32,118 nt of DNA, taken from contig CAIJIT010000256.1 in the NCBI GenBank assembly GCA_903820745.1, positions 1 through 32,118 of the forward strand. Direction: 5' to 3'. A program made the position numbers and the translations under genes. This DNA is from an uncultured Burkholderiales bacterium (GTDB taxonomy: Bacteria > Pseudomonadota > Gammaproteobacteria > Burkholderiales > Burkholderiaceae_C). Shown here piece by piece: positions 8,785 through 17,298 of the stretch. Under the pieces are notes generated by a model. The model was not told the origin of the DNA. It made no database searches and saw only the letters and a program-made list of their open reading frames with translations. The number at the start of each line of letters is the position of its first letter. The first letter of the stretch is position 1.

Positions 8785-10423
8785 ACACACTGCTGAGCTG
8801 CTGGAGCAACACTTCGACACAGCGTTTTCGGCGGCCAATGGCATCCAAAAACTGCGTGAGCTAATCCTGACCCTGGCGATGCAGGGCAAGCTGGTACCGC
8901 AAGAACCCAAAGACGCACCCACCAGCCAATTGCGCAAGGAAATTGAGACCGAGAAAAAGCGGCTGGTTAAAGAGGGCAAGATCAAAGCGCCCAAGCCGCT
9001 GCCGGTGATCTCCTCCAGTGATGAGCCCTATGCACTGCCACAGGGCTGGCAGTGGGTAAGGCTGGGTTCGGTTGGAAACATCTTCAATGGCAACAGCATC
9101 AATGCCACCGAAAAGGAGGCGAAGTACGCAGGCGCAAAGGGTCTGCCCTACATTGCCACCAAGGATGTCGGCTACGGCTTTGACCCGCTTGACTACGAAA
9201 ATGGCATTTGCATTCCGGTCGGCGAGGATAAATTCAGGGTCGCACGCGAAGGCGCGGTTCTGATCTGCGCTGAAGGTGGAAGTGCCGGAAAAAAATGTGG
9301 CCTGACAGATCGCGATATTTGCTTCGGCAACAAGCTCTTCGCCAATGAGCTGTATGGCCAGATCCCCACGCGGTTCATTCTCTACATCTATCTGTCGCCC
9401 GTCTTTCGTGCATCGTTTGCATCGGCAATGTCAGGAATTATTGGTGGAGTCTCCATCGCCAAATTTGTCGAGATACCGATCCCGCTTCCGCCGCTTGACG
9501 AGCAACACCGCATCGTCGCCAAAATCGATCAACTGATGGCACGTTGCGATGCGCTGAAAAATCTGCGAAATGCCCGCAAAGAAAAGCGCTTGGCCACACA
9601 CGCCGCCGCGCTCTCGAAACTGCTCGACACCACCGGCAACGGTAGTGCCGACGACGCTTGGGACTTCATAAGCCAAAACTTCGGTGATCTGTATGCAGTA
9701 AAAGAAAATGTGACCGAACTGCGTAAGGCCATTCTGCAACTAGCCATAGCGGGTAGGCTGACAAAGTCGCTGGTTTCTTCACCTGCGCGAAAGTCAATAT
9801 CCAAGTCTTCGGATAATCCATTCACCATACCGGCTCATTGGATTTGGGTCCCGCTTCAAGCAATATCAGATCAGTCGAGAGGAATCACTTACGGAATCGT
9901 GAAGATGGAGGGGGAGCCATCTAATGGTGGTGTGTTTGCACTTAGATGTAGCGATGTCAAATATCGCGAGCTTGATTTGTCTTCCGTTCGAAGAGTCTCA
10001 ACGGAAATATCCGATCAGTATTCGCGCACCGTGCTGAGGGGTGGCGAACTGCTTTTAAATATCCGTGGAACGCTTGGCGGGTGCGTTGTGGTTCCAGAGA
10101 GTATTGCTGGATACAACATCGCAAGAGAAATCGCGCTGATTCCACTTAACGACAAGGTACATGCGGATTACATCCTAAATGTCATTAGCTCACCTTACTT
10201 TGCGGAAGCAACCAATAGTAATCTTCGAGGGATTGCATATAAAGGGCTCAATCTTGGTACGCTCTCTAGTTTTTTGGTGCCCCTTCCTCCAAAAGATGAG
10301 CAGATGCTGATTATCGAAAAAGTTAATAACTTGCTGGATCTGTGCAATGTCTTAGAGTCTCGAATCCATGCTGAATCTGGCAAACAAGCTGAATTGCTCT
10401 GCGCAGTAATGGCGCAGGTATAG
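8777..10423 (+). CDS. hsdS: Type I specificity subunit S
   Basis: The start at ATG 8777 (MNKHTAELLEQHFDTAF) is preferred over an upstream in-frame ATG at 8651 because the latter lies deep inside the preceding gene. The 548-residue protein has the HsdS plan: two target-recognition domains separated by repeated helical spacers. The spacer repeats are seen as KLRELILTLAMQGKLV (residues about 25-40) and ELRKAILQLAIAGRLT (about 314-329), roughly 290 residues apart. TRD1 ends with PLPPLDEQHRIVAKIDQLM and TRD2 with PLPPKDEQMLIIEKVNNLL, the paired signatures of the dimerisation helices. DNA encoding TRD2 (about 9800-10270) is visibly more AT-rich than TRD1, suggesting domain replacement. The subunit recognises a bipartite DNA sequence, which cannot be predicted from the sequence by eye. 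Confidence 0.93.
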   Translation: MNKHTAELLEQHFDTAFSAANGIQKLRELILTLAMQGKLVPQEPKDAPTSQLRKEIETEKKRLVKEGKIKAPKPLPVISSSDEPYALPQGWQWVRLGSVGNIFNGNSINATEKEAKYAGAKGLPYIATKDVGYGFDPLDYENGICIPVGEDKFRVAREGAVLICAEGGSAGKKCGLTDRDICFGNKLFANELYGQIPTRFILYIYLSPVFRASFASAMSGIIGGVSIAKFVEIPIPLPPLDEQHRIVAKIDQLMARCDALKNLRNARKEKRLATHAAALSKLLDTTGNGSADDAWDFISQNFGDLYAVKENVTELRKAILQLAIAGRLTKSLVSSPARKSISKSSDNPFTIPAHWIWVPLQAISDQSRGITYGIVKMEGEPSNGGVFALRCSDVKYRELDLSSVRRVSTEISDQYSRTVLRGGELLLNIRGTLGGCVVVPESIAGYNIAREIALIPLNDKVHADYILNVISSPYFAEATNSNLRGIAYKGLNLGTLSSFLVPLPPKDEQMLIIEKVNNLLDLCNVLESRIHAESGKQAELLCAVMAQV

Positions 10424-10433
10424 AAGTATCGCT

Positions 10434-12344
10434 ATGCGCTTGAAATCAGTATTCATAAGCCAGTACAAAAACCTTAAGAACTTCACTTTAAGTTTTGATG
10501 GTGCGAGCTTCATCGATGTTTTTGTCGGCAAAAACGGTAGCGGAAAGTCGAATCTATTTGAGGCATTGATCGATATATTTCGCCACCTCTATGAGTTTGA
10601 CAACAAGGGTGAAATTGGCTTCGAGTACACCGTCAAGTATGAAATCAGTGAAACAGAAACGGAGATTGCCTGGAGAACTGGCAAGCTCAGTGTCAATGGC
10701 AAAGCGCGCAAGACCATTGGCGATACATCGCTTCCCGACAATGTGCTGATCTATTACTCCGGCCACAACGACACCGTGTCCGGTTTGGTGCAACGGTACG
10801 AGGCGGATTTCAGCAAGCGCATCAAAGGCGCCAACTCTAACGAAAGTCGTCGCTTTATTGGTATCGGGTCGGAATACAAGCAACTGCTGCTGGCGGTTTT
10901 GCTGGCCCAGCCAGCCGAAAACCGAGCCCGACAGTTTATTTGCCAGAAACTGGGTATCGCCAAACTTGGCATGAGAAAGCCTGGTACCGATGCACTGACA
11001 GAACCAGTCCTTAGGTTGGTGTTTGAACGCCCAAACTATGCCAGCGGCGATAAATTCAACATCGAGTACAACAACGCGGATGACCGGTACTGGAAGGCGG
11101 AAGGCATTACCAAGGGCTTTCTTGATCGATTGACACAGTGCATTGTTCAATCCCCCGGCGACATGACTGTCAGCGAGGGTTATTTCGCTTCTGATGACAG
11201 GTACATTCTCTACGTTGATATCGCCAAACTACAGCAGGATTTTGCAGATTTCACCGCCCAGGAATTGTTCCGGCAGTTCGATAACCTGAAAACTCTGGGC
11301 ATGCTTGCGGACATCACAGTCCCGCTTACGTTGGCAAGCGGTCTTGATGCCAGCATCGCCCATTTCAGCGATGGTCAGTTTCAGTCGGTTTACACCTACT
11401 CCATCGTCGAACTGTTCAAAGACCGAAACTGTCTCATCCTGCTTGATGAACCCGATGCGTTCCTTCATCCTGAATGGCAGTTTGATTTCCTGCGGCAAGT
11501 ATTCGACATCACTGATGCGGCCGCCAAAACCAGCCATGTTTTGATGAGCAGCCACAGCGCATCAACAATTACCTGCGCCAATGAAAGCTTCATCAGCTTG
11601 TTTGAGTTCGATGGTGAGAAAGTGGCACTGACCAAGGTGAACAAGGCCGACGTCATCAAATCGTTGTCAGCAGGCTTGATCACTTTTTCTGAGAGCGAAG
11701 CAAGGCTCAGCATTAATCACTTTCTTCAGAGTACATCCGGTGATGTCTTGTTTACGGAAGGGGTGACTGACGAAAAAATTATTGAAACAGCTTGGTCGAA
11801 GATGTATCCGAATACGCCTTGCTCATTTGGGGTTCAGAATGCTTTTGATCGAATATTTCTCAGGAATCTATTCTCCAGAGACGAGCTGAAGAACAACTTT
11901 CCGAACCGAAGGATGTTTGCGTTATTCGATTTTGACGAAGCCTTCGATGATTGGAACGGACTGAAAAAGGCTCGTGATGAAGTCACTGATCCTAGCAAAG
12001 GCTTAGCGAAGCAACTTCAGCACCTGAATCATTACGCTTTACTACTTCCAGTACCTAATGTAGGCCTCATTAAGCGACAGGTACTCGATGACACCGACAA
12101 ACCTTGGGGTCGCGGCCAAGACTCCCATTTATCCATTGAACTACTTTTCTTTAAAGAGGAATGGATCGGCGAATGGTTCAGGCGAAAAACCGCTTCTGCA
12201 GGAGCTGAAATTATTGAATTTTCAGGTGATAAGGTGAAGTTCGCCAACGAGATAGTTCCTGCATTAGATGCCGTGCACTTTGAACCATTTAGACCAATTT
12301 TCGAATTCATCAAATCAAAGTGTGTCGGAGGTGTTGCGCCATGA
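10434..12344 (+). CDS. ABC-type ATPase with TOPRIM-like C-terminus (OLD-like)
   Basis: The 636-residue protein starts 10 bp after hsdS. An N-terminal RecF/SMC-like ATPase is clear: Walker A GKNGSGKS at residues 32-39, ABC signature-like FSDGQ at 311-315, Walker B LILLDEP with D338-E339, and an H-loop SSH soon after. The region after about residue 435 fits a TOPRIM-like nuclease: FTEG with E442, then LFDFDE with the D499-x-D501 pair. This layout is the one of OLD-family overcoming-lysogenization nucleases and their defence relatives (for example GajA), but no close subtype can be assigned by eye. Probable role: nucleotide-controlled DNA cleavage in anti-phage defence. It overlaps the rhuM start (ATGA), so the pair is likely translated together. 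The TOPRIM assignment is less certain than the ATPase. Confidence 0.8.
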   Translation: MRLKSVFISQYKNLKNFTLSFDGASFIDVFVGKNGSGKSNLFEALIDIFRHLYEFDNKGEIGFEYTVKYEISETETEIAWRTGKLSVNGKARKTIGDTSLPDNVLIYYSGHNDTVSGLVQRYEADFSKRIKGANSNESRRFIGIGSEYKQLLLAVLLAQPAENRARQFICQKLGIAKLGMRKPGTDALTEPVLRLVFERPNYASGDKFNIEYNNADDRYWKAEGITKGFLDRLTQCIVQSPGDMTVSEGYFASDDRYILYVDIAKLQQDFADFTAQELFRQFDNLKTLGMLADITVPLTLASGLDASIAHFSDGQFQSVYTYSIVELFKDRNCLILLDEPDAFLHPEWQFDFLRQVFDITDAAAKTSHVLMSSHSASTITCANESFISLFEFDGEKVALTKVNKADVIKSLSAGLITFSESEARLSINHFLQSTSGDVLFTEGVTDEKIIETAWSKMYPNTPCSFGVQNAFDRIFLRNLFSRDELKNNFPNRRMFALFDFDEAFDDWNGLKKARDEVTDPSKGLAKQLQHLNHYALLLPVPNVGLIKRQVLDDTDKPWGRGQDSHLSIELLFFKEEWIGEWFRRKTASAGAEIIEFSGDKVKFANEIVPALDAVHFEPFRPIFEFIKSKCVGGVAP

Positions 12345-13468
12345 GCGACGATAAAAAGCCAGTCCACACACAAGAAAAAGATGGCCGTTTAAATAAGAAG
12401 CCGAAACCCTCAAGGAAAAACGAAGTCTCCCTCGTCCGTTCCTCCGCGGCCGAATACCTGACCTTTGTTGCCGCCACTGGCAATGCGCAAAGCAGCGTGG
12501 AAATGCGCTATGAGGATGAAAACCTCTGGCTCACGCAGAAGATGATGGCCACGCTCTACGATGTATCGGTGCCAGCGGTCAGCCAACATCTGAAGCGCAT
12601 CTATGCCGACAACGAGCTGGAGCGCGAGGCAACTGTTAAGCAGTACTTAATGGTTCAAACCGAGGGTGAGCGCGAAGTTCAGCGCAAGGTGGATCACTAC
12701 AGTCTGCAGGCCATCATCGCCGTGGGCTTCAAGATTGAAAACGAACGCGCCGTTCAGTTTCGCAAGTGGGCCAGCCAGATCGTCAAGGATTACACGATTC
12801 AAGGCTGGGTCATGGATGCGGAGCGCTTGAAGAGTGGCGGCAGCGTTCTAACGGATGAATTCTTCGAGCGGCAGCTGGAAAAAGTTCGGGAAATCCGCGC
12901 ATCCGAGCGCAAGTTCTACCAAAAGATCACCGACATCTACGCGACCTCGCTCGACTACGACACATCGGCTGCGGCGACCAAGCGCTTTTTTGCGGCGGTT
13001 CAGAACAAGCTGCATTACGCCATTCACGGCCAGACAGCGGCAGAAGTCATTGTGGACCGGGCTGATCACAGACAAGAAAACATGGGCCTGACCAGTTGGG
13101 AGGGCGCGCCCCAAGGGAAGGTTCACAAATACGACGTTGCCATTGCCAAGAACTACCTGTCGGAGTTCGAGATGGCGCAGATGCAGCGAATTGTCTCGGC
13201 CTATCTCGACATGGCAGAACTTCAAGCCATGCGCCGCATGCCCATGACCATGGCGGATTGGGAGGAGCGCCTTAGCGGCTTCCTGAAACTGTGGGACCGG
13301 GAGGTGCTGCAGGACGCAGGCAAGGTAACGGCAGAAATCGCCAAGGCGCACGCTGAAAGTGAATTCGAAAAATACCGCATCGTGCAAGACCGGTTGTTTG
13401 AGAGCGATTTTGATCGGGTGATCAAGCAAATTGAATCCGGCCGCCAACCCGATACCGCCGAGGAATAG
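12341..13468 (+). CDS. RhuM family protein
   Basis: The start at ATG 12341, overlapping the preceding stop by ATGA, is preferred over an upstream in-frame ATG at 12320. The 375-residue product carries the RhuM core: an HTH-like LWLTQKMMATLYDVSVPAVS (about residues 64-83), HLKRIYADNEL next to it, and the conserved VDHYSLQAIIAVGFKI and FRKWASQIVKDYTIQGW segments. RhuM was named for a Salmonella pathogenicity-island gene, and homologues are widespread in restriction and defence loci; the biochemical activity is not established. The first 50 residues are low-complexity and charged. Its place after an ATPase-TOPRIM gene suggests an accessory DNA-binding role, which is inference. Confidence 0.88.
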   Translation: MSDDKKPVHTQEKDGRLNKKPKPSRKNEVSLVRSSAAEYLTFVAATGNAQSSVEMRYEDENLWLTQKMMATLYDVSVPAVSQHLKRIYADNELEREATVKQYLMVQTEGEREVQRKVDHYSLQAIIAVGFKIENERAVQFRKWASQIVKDYTIQGWVMDAERLKSGGSVLTDEFFERQLEKVREIRASERKFYQKITDIYATSLDYDTSAAATKRFFAAVQNKLHYAIHGQTAAEVIVDRADHRQENMGLTSWEGAPQGKVHKYDVAIAKNYLSEFEMAQMQRIVSAYLDMAELQAMRRMPMTMADWEERLSGFLKLWDREVLQDAGKVTAEIAKAHAESEFEKYRIVQDRLFESDFDRVIKQIESGRQPDTAEE

Positions 13469-13473
13469 CGGCT

Positions 13474-14019
13474 ATGGCCACGAAGACGAACACGCCCAGC
13501 TGGAGCAACGTCAAGACGAAACTCTTGGATTTCGACCGCGCTGGTTTGCTCGGACTGCTGCAAGACCTCTACGCGGCCAACAAGGACAACCAAGCATTCT
13601 TCCACGCTCGCCTGAGTCTTGGCGACGACGTGCTCAAACCGTATAAGGTCACCATCGACCGCTGGCTTTGGCCTGACATGTTCAAGAATCAAGACACCTC
13701 AGTCGCCAAAGCTAAAAAGCCTATCGCCGACTACAAGAAAGCCATTGGCCAAGCGGAAGGTCTGGCCGAACTGATGGTGTTTTACTGCGAACGGGCAGCA
13801 GGGTTCAGTAATGAAGTTGGGCTGCAGGATGAGGGCTACTTCGACGCGCTGGTGCGGATGTTCGAGCAGGCCTTAAAAACCATCGCCAGTTTGGCCGACG
13901 CGCAACGCCAGCCCTTATGGGACAGGCTGGATAACGTGCGCAGCGCCTGTCACAACTTCGGTTATGGCGTCGGTGACGACATGGACGACTTGCTTGCCGA
14001 GTACGGGGCCGATGATTGA
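13474..14019 (+). CDS. DUF6155 family protein
   Basis: The 181-residue protein resembles DUF6155: a short N-terminal helix followed by LLDFDRAGLLGLLQDLYAAN, a middle basic part with RWLWPDMFKNQD, and a mainly helical C-terminus with a repeated Ala/Leu-rich pattern. No catalytic motif is recognised. It starts 5 bp after rhuM and its end overlaps the next start by 8 nt, so it belongs to the operon. It could be an adaptor or partner of the primase-helicase that follows; no function can be claimed. Confidence 0.65.
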   Translation: MATKTNTPSWSNVKTKLLDFDRAGLLGLLQDLYAANKDNQAFFHARLSLGDDVLKPYKVTIDRWLWPDMFKNQDTSVAKAKKPIADYKKAIGQAEGLAELMVFYCERAAGFSNEVGLQDEGYFDALVRMFEQALKTIASLADAQRQPLWDRLDNVRSACHNFGYGVGDDMDDLLAEYGADD

Positions 14020-16396
14020 TCGCGATCAGTTGGCCTCTCTGCAAAGTGAGAACGCACGCCTGATTGCGCTGCTGGACAGTCACGGAGTCGAATGGCGATT
14101 GCCGCAACAACCGACCCCGCCTGAACATGCGCCGCCTGTCCCGAAGCCAGAACCATCGCCATCGCGTCTTTCCACCGCTGAAAAGGTAGCGCTGTTTCGT
14201 CGGCTGTTTCGTGGCCGCACCGATGTCTACCCGATCCGCTGGGAAAGCAAAACCACCGGCAACGCAGGATATGCACCTGCCTGCGGCAATGAGTGGCTGG
14301 CCGGTGTTTGCGAAAAGCCGCATATCAAGTGTGGCGAGTGCAATAACCGCCTGCTGATTCCCTTGTCGGATCAGGTGATCTACGAGCACCTTGCCGGCAA
14401 ACGGACGGTCGGCGTCTATCCACTGTTGCCCGACGACACCTGCCATTTTCTCGCCGCTGATTTCGATGAGGCACAATGGCGGGAGGATGCCAAAGCGTTT
14501 TACCTGTCCTGTATCGAACTGGGGGTGCCCGTCGCCCTTGAAATATCACGTTCCGGCAATGGTGCGCATGCCTGGATTTTCTTCACCGGCAGCGTGTCGG
14601 CTCGGGACGCACGCCGACTCGGTACGGCCATCATCAGCCACACTTGCGCCCGCACGCGGCAACTCAAGCTGGAATCCTACGACCGGCTGTTCCCCAATCA
14701 GGATGCGATGCCCAAAGGCGGTTTTGGCAATCTGATCGCACTGCCACTGCAGAAGCATCCGCGTGAGAACGGTTGCAGTGTATTTGTGGATGCTGACTTC
14801 CGGCCTTACCAAGATCAGTGGGCCTTCCTAGCAGCCATTGTGCCAATGCCGGCGCACGACATCGAGCCCACCATCCTGCTAGCCACGGGCAACGCGCACC
14901 CACTCGATGTGACCTTCATCGATGAGGAAGACCAGAAAGAGCCTTGGAAGAAATCCACATCCGTTAGCAAGAAGCTGGTCGGGCCGATGCCGAAGTCGCT
15001 CACGGTGACGCTGGCCAACTTGATCTACTTTGAGAAGGCACAGCTCCCGCAGTCACTGGCCAACCGGCTGATTCGTTTGGCAGCCTTCCAGAATCCGGAG
15101 TTTTACAAAAAGCAGGCGATGCGTTTTTCGGTGTGGGATGAACCGCGTGTGATTGGCTGTGCCGAAAACCACCCCAACCATATTGCGTTGCCGCGCGGCT
15201 GCCTGGATGCCGCGCTGGCGCTACTTCGTGACAACTCAATTGGCTGCCAGATGGTCGACGAGCGATACGTGGGGTTGCCACTGGACGTCGAGTTTGCGGG
15301 TACTTTGCGGCCAGATCAAGAGCTGGCCGTGGCTGCCATGCTGCATCACGATGCGGGCGTCCTGTGCGCACCGACGGCCTTTGGAAAAACGGTGACGGCC
15401 GCTGCGCTGATTGCGCGCCGTGGCGTCAACACGCTGGTGCTGGTGCATCGAACCGAACTGCTCAAGCAATGGCAGGAGCGCCTGCAATCATTCTTGGGCG
15501 TTGGCTCGGGCGTGGTCGGCACCATCGGCGGCGGTAAGGCGAAACCAACCGGAAAAATCGACATTGCGGTGATGCAATCGCTGTCGCGCCAGGGCGAAGT
15601 GAATCCGCTGGTCGAAAATTACGGCCACGTGATCGTGGACGAATGCCATCACGTCGGCGCGGCATCGTTCGATGCGATTTTGAAGCAGGCCAAAGCCAAA
15701 TACGTGCTCGGGCTGACGGCCACACCGATCCGCCGTGATGGTCAGCAGCCGATTATTTTCATGCAATGCGGGCCAACTCGCCACACCGCAGCCAAGCCCA
15801 CAGGTGCGCCGCACGATCTGGCGGTCACGCCCTGCATGTTGCACTCGCGGATAGATTTGCCGCAGGAGGCGGGGATTCAGGATGTATTCCGGCACCTTGC
15901 CATTGATCAAGCACGAACGGACGCGATTGCTGCCGAGGTCATCAACGCTTACGGCCAGGGCCGCAAGGTGCTGGTGCTGACCGAGCGCACCGAACATCTC
16001 GATGCCATACAAACTGCCTTGGGCGACAAGGTGCCATCCTTGTTTGTCCTGCACGGGCGGATAGCCAAGAAGCAGCGCGCCGCACTGATCGCGGAACTGG
16101 GCGCGTTGCCACCTGATGCGCCGCGTGTCCTGCTGGCGACCGGCAAGTTGGTTGGAGAAGGGTTTGATCATCCCCCGCTGGATACCTTGGTGCTGGCCAT
16201 GCCGGTGTCGTGGAAGGGGACCTTGCAGCAATACGCGGGCCGATTGCACCGCGAGCACGCGACCAAGATCGATGTGCGCATCATCGACTTTGTCGATACC
16301 GGCCACACAGCGCTGCTGCGGATGTGGGATAAGCGGCAGCGTGGTTATCGGGCAATGGGGTATCGGGTGGGCTCGGATGACTTAAGTGACTTCTGA
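14012..16396 (+). CDS. TOTE-type archaeo-eukaryotic primase fused to SF2 helicase
   Basis: The start ATG 14012 (MIDRDQLASLQSENARL) overlaps the DUF6155 stop by 8 nt; an in-frame ATG at 13964 is rejected as it lies well inside that gene. The 794-residue protein begins with a short coiled coil and a proline-rich linker. A TOTE-like primase domain follows: a Cys pair (KCGEC), the catalytic FLAADFDE with D150-x-D152, and the GNGAHAWIFF segment with H186, the expected DxD and sxH motifs. The C-terminal SF2 helicase has Walker A APTAFGKT (K459, T460), DECH at 543-546, GLTATP, and a QYAGRLHRE motif VI. Kaur, Aravind and colleagues proposed that such primase-helicase proteins act as conflict-system cores with associated nucleases; here the associated nuclease could be DUF1016 or the ATPase-TOPRIM protein. 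It is the last gene of the operon. Confidence 0.85.
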   Translation: MIDRDQLASLQSENARLIALLDSHGVEWRLPQQPTPPEHAPPVPKPEPSPSRLSTAEKVALFRRLFRGRTDVYPIRWESKTTGNAGYAPACGNEWLAGVCEKPHIKCGECNNRLLIPLSDQVIYEHLAGKRTVGVYPLLPDDTCHFLAADFDEAQWREDAKAFYLSCIELGVPVALEISRSGNGAHAWIFFTGSVSARDARRLGTAIISHTCARTRQLKLESYDRLFPNQDAMPKGGFGNLIALPLQKHPRENGCSVFVDADFRPYQDQWAFLAAIVPMPAHDIEPTILLATGNAHPLDVTFIDEEDQKEPWKKSTSVSKKLVGPMPKSLTVTLANLIYFEKAQLPQSLANRLIRLAAFQNPEFYKKQAMRFSVWDEPRVIGCAENHPNHIALPRGCLDAALALLRDNSIGCQMVDERYVGLPLDVEFAGTLRPDQELAVAAMLHHDAGVLCAPTAFGKTVTAAALIARRGVNTLVLVHRTELLKQWQERLQSFLGVGSGVVGTIGGGKAKPTGKIDIAVMQSLSRQGEVNPLVENYGHVIVDECHHVGAASFDAILKQAKAKYVLGLTATPIRRDGQQPIIFMQCGPTRHTAAKPTGAPHDLAVTPCMLHSRIDLPQEAGIQDVFRHLAIDQARTDAIAAEVINAYGQGRKVLVLTERTEHLDAIQTALGDKVPSLFVLHGRIAKKQRAALIAELGALPPDAPRVLLATGKLVGEGFDHPPLDTLVLAMPVSWKGTLQQYAGRLHREHATKIDVRIIDFVDTGHTALLRMWDKRQRGYRAMGYRVGSDDLSDF

Positions 16397-16419
16397 CTTG
16401 CCAGTGATATGAAAACTTA

Positions 16420-16446
16420 CTTTAATTGTTGCAAGTCAAATTAAAG
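16420..16446 (+). terminator. AT-rich hairpin after the cassette
   Basis: CTTTAATT (16420-16427) and AATTAAAG (16439-16446) form 8-bp perfect arms with an 11-nt loop, 23 bp after the helicase stop. A third CTTTAAT lies at 16451-16457. The stem is AT-rich and no clean U-run follows, so it is only a weak terminator candidate. It might equally be a protein-binding site. Confidence 0.35.
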
Positions 16447-16457
16447 AACACTTTAAT

Positions 16458-16537
16458 GGGTGGGGGGTAGAAATCTCTACGACCCATGTTCAAAGATGCG
16501 TGCGCCTGCACAGATTTTTGCGCGTGGAAATTGAAAA
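16458..16537 (+). repeat. Imperfect 80-bp direct repeat, right copy
   Basis: Same orientation as 2471-2550 and ungapped against it. This copy has the perfect short hairpin GTAGA-AATC-TCTAC (16467-16481 region) after a G-run. Differences cluster in the segment after the hairpin and just before GATTTTT. It begins 61 bp after the last gene of the operon, so the cassette including its promoter is bracketed by the two copies. Confidence 0.75.
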
Positions 16538-17029
16538 TAATTTTTTATGGACGACCTCGTGGGTGCTCAAAGGCGCTTTAACAGGCCTGTCAACCGCCTT
16601 TGATAACAATTTGCGGTATTTTTGACGGTATCTCAAAATAAATTCTTCAGAAAACCCCTACTTCATGCGGGCCACAGCCCGGTTTGTGATCCCTGCCAGC
16701 GCACCATATGAAATAAGGACTTACATTCGAAATGATGTAAGTCCTTTCTTCTTTGTGGATTCCGCTGTTGCTCTGCTTGCCGTTTCTCCAAATCTTCCGC
16801 AAGTGCCAATCCTGCGGGATTCAAGGACTGCGGCGACTCTGGACGGCGGATCCGCATGGGTCGCTAAGCGGTGTGTCAAACCAGGCCTCAAACGCCCAGG
16901 TCAGTGAGTCAAAAATCGCCCATTTCTCTCCCGTGGGTTAGTGTTGAAATACACTCTATTGCGTAGTGCTGGATCAAATGTTCATGGCTTGTGCACGAAA
17001 CTGGTTTTGCGCCACGAAGGGATAAGACG
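16538..17029. other. Noncoding stretch between cassette and toxin-antitoxin pair
   Basis: Nearly 500 bp with no credible gene. Short open frames at 16663-16907 on both strands have no conserved look. The only structure found is the 12-bp inverted repeat at 16715-16746. A promoter for the DUF2281 gene probably lies near 16930-17010. Confidence 0.55.
16715..16746 (+). repeat. 12-bp perfect inverted repeat
   Basis: AAGGACTTACAT (16715-16726) and ATGTAAGTCCTT (16735-16746) are exact complements with an 8-nt loop, followed by TCTTCTTT. The form suits an intrinsic terminator with a short T-rich tail, for either strand since the upstream side is also A-rich. There is no gene directly upstream on the plus strand, so a relic terminator, an attachment-site arm or an operator are alternatives. 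Confidence 0.55.
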
Positions 17030-17257
17030 ATGACTACAGCCAACAAAATTGAATCTGAAATTTCAGCCTTGCCGCCGCACTTGCAGGCCGAGGTGCTTGA
17101 TTTCGTGCAGTTCGTGAAGCAGCGCCATGGCATTGCCAACGCGTCTATCGCCGATAGCAATCTGCAGAGCGGTGGTGACTCGCCATTTTTTCAGGCACTG
17201 TCTGACGCGGGGTTTGTGGGCTGCATCGAAACTAACGAGCAACTGTCCACCAGTTAG
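17030..17257 (+). CDS. DUF2281 family antitoxin
   Basis: The 75-residue product contains the DUF2281 pattern (EISALPPHLQAEVLDFVQFV, residues about 8-27), seen in antitoxins or antitoxin-like partners of PIN toxins. The C-terminus is less conserved. The ATG at 17030 is chosen because AAGGGAT precedes it at a normal distance; an in-frame ATG at 16991 lacks such a site. A PIN-domain gene starts 41 bp downstream, forming the pair. Confidence 0.8.
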   Translation: MTTANKIESEISALPPHLQAEVLDFVQFVKQRHGIANASIADSNLQSGGDSPFFQALSDAGFVGCIETNEQLSTS

Positions 17258-17298
17258 AAGCAACACATTGATTTCTCCGCCAAGGTTGGTGTGCAAGC

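Noticed and set aside
2471-16537. Reading the two 80-bp repeats as insertion-sequence ends
   Set aside because: They are in direct, not inverted, orientation, and no transposase gene or target-site duplication is seen.
16663-16907. Small open frames on both strands
   Set aside because: No conserved motif, no ribosome-binding site and no family look; treated as chance frames.
16538-17029. tRNA gene or attachment site at the cassette end
   Set aside because: No cloverleaf could be formed from this stretch by eye, and no direct repeat matching a tRNA 3' end was found.
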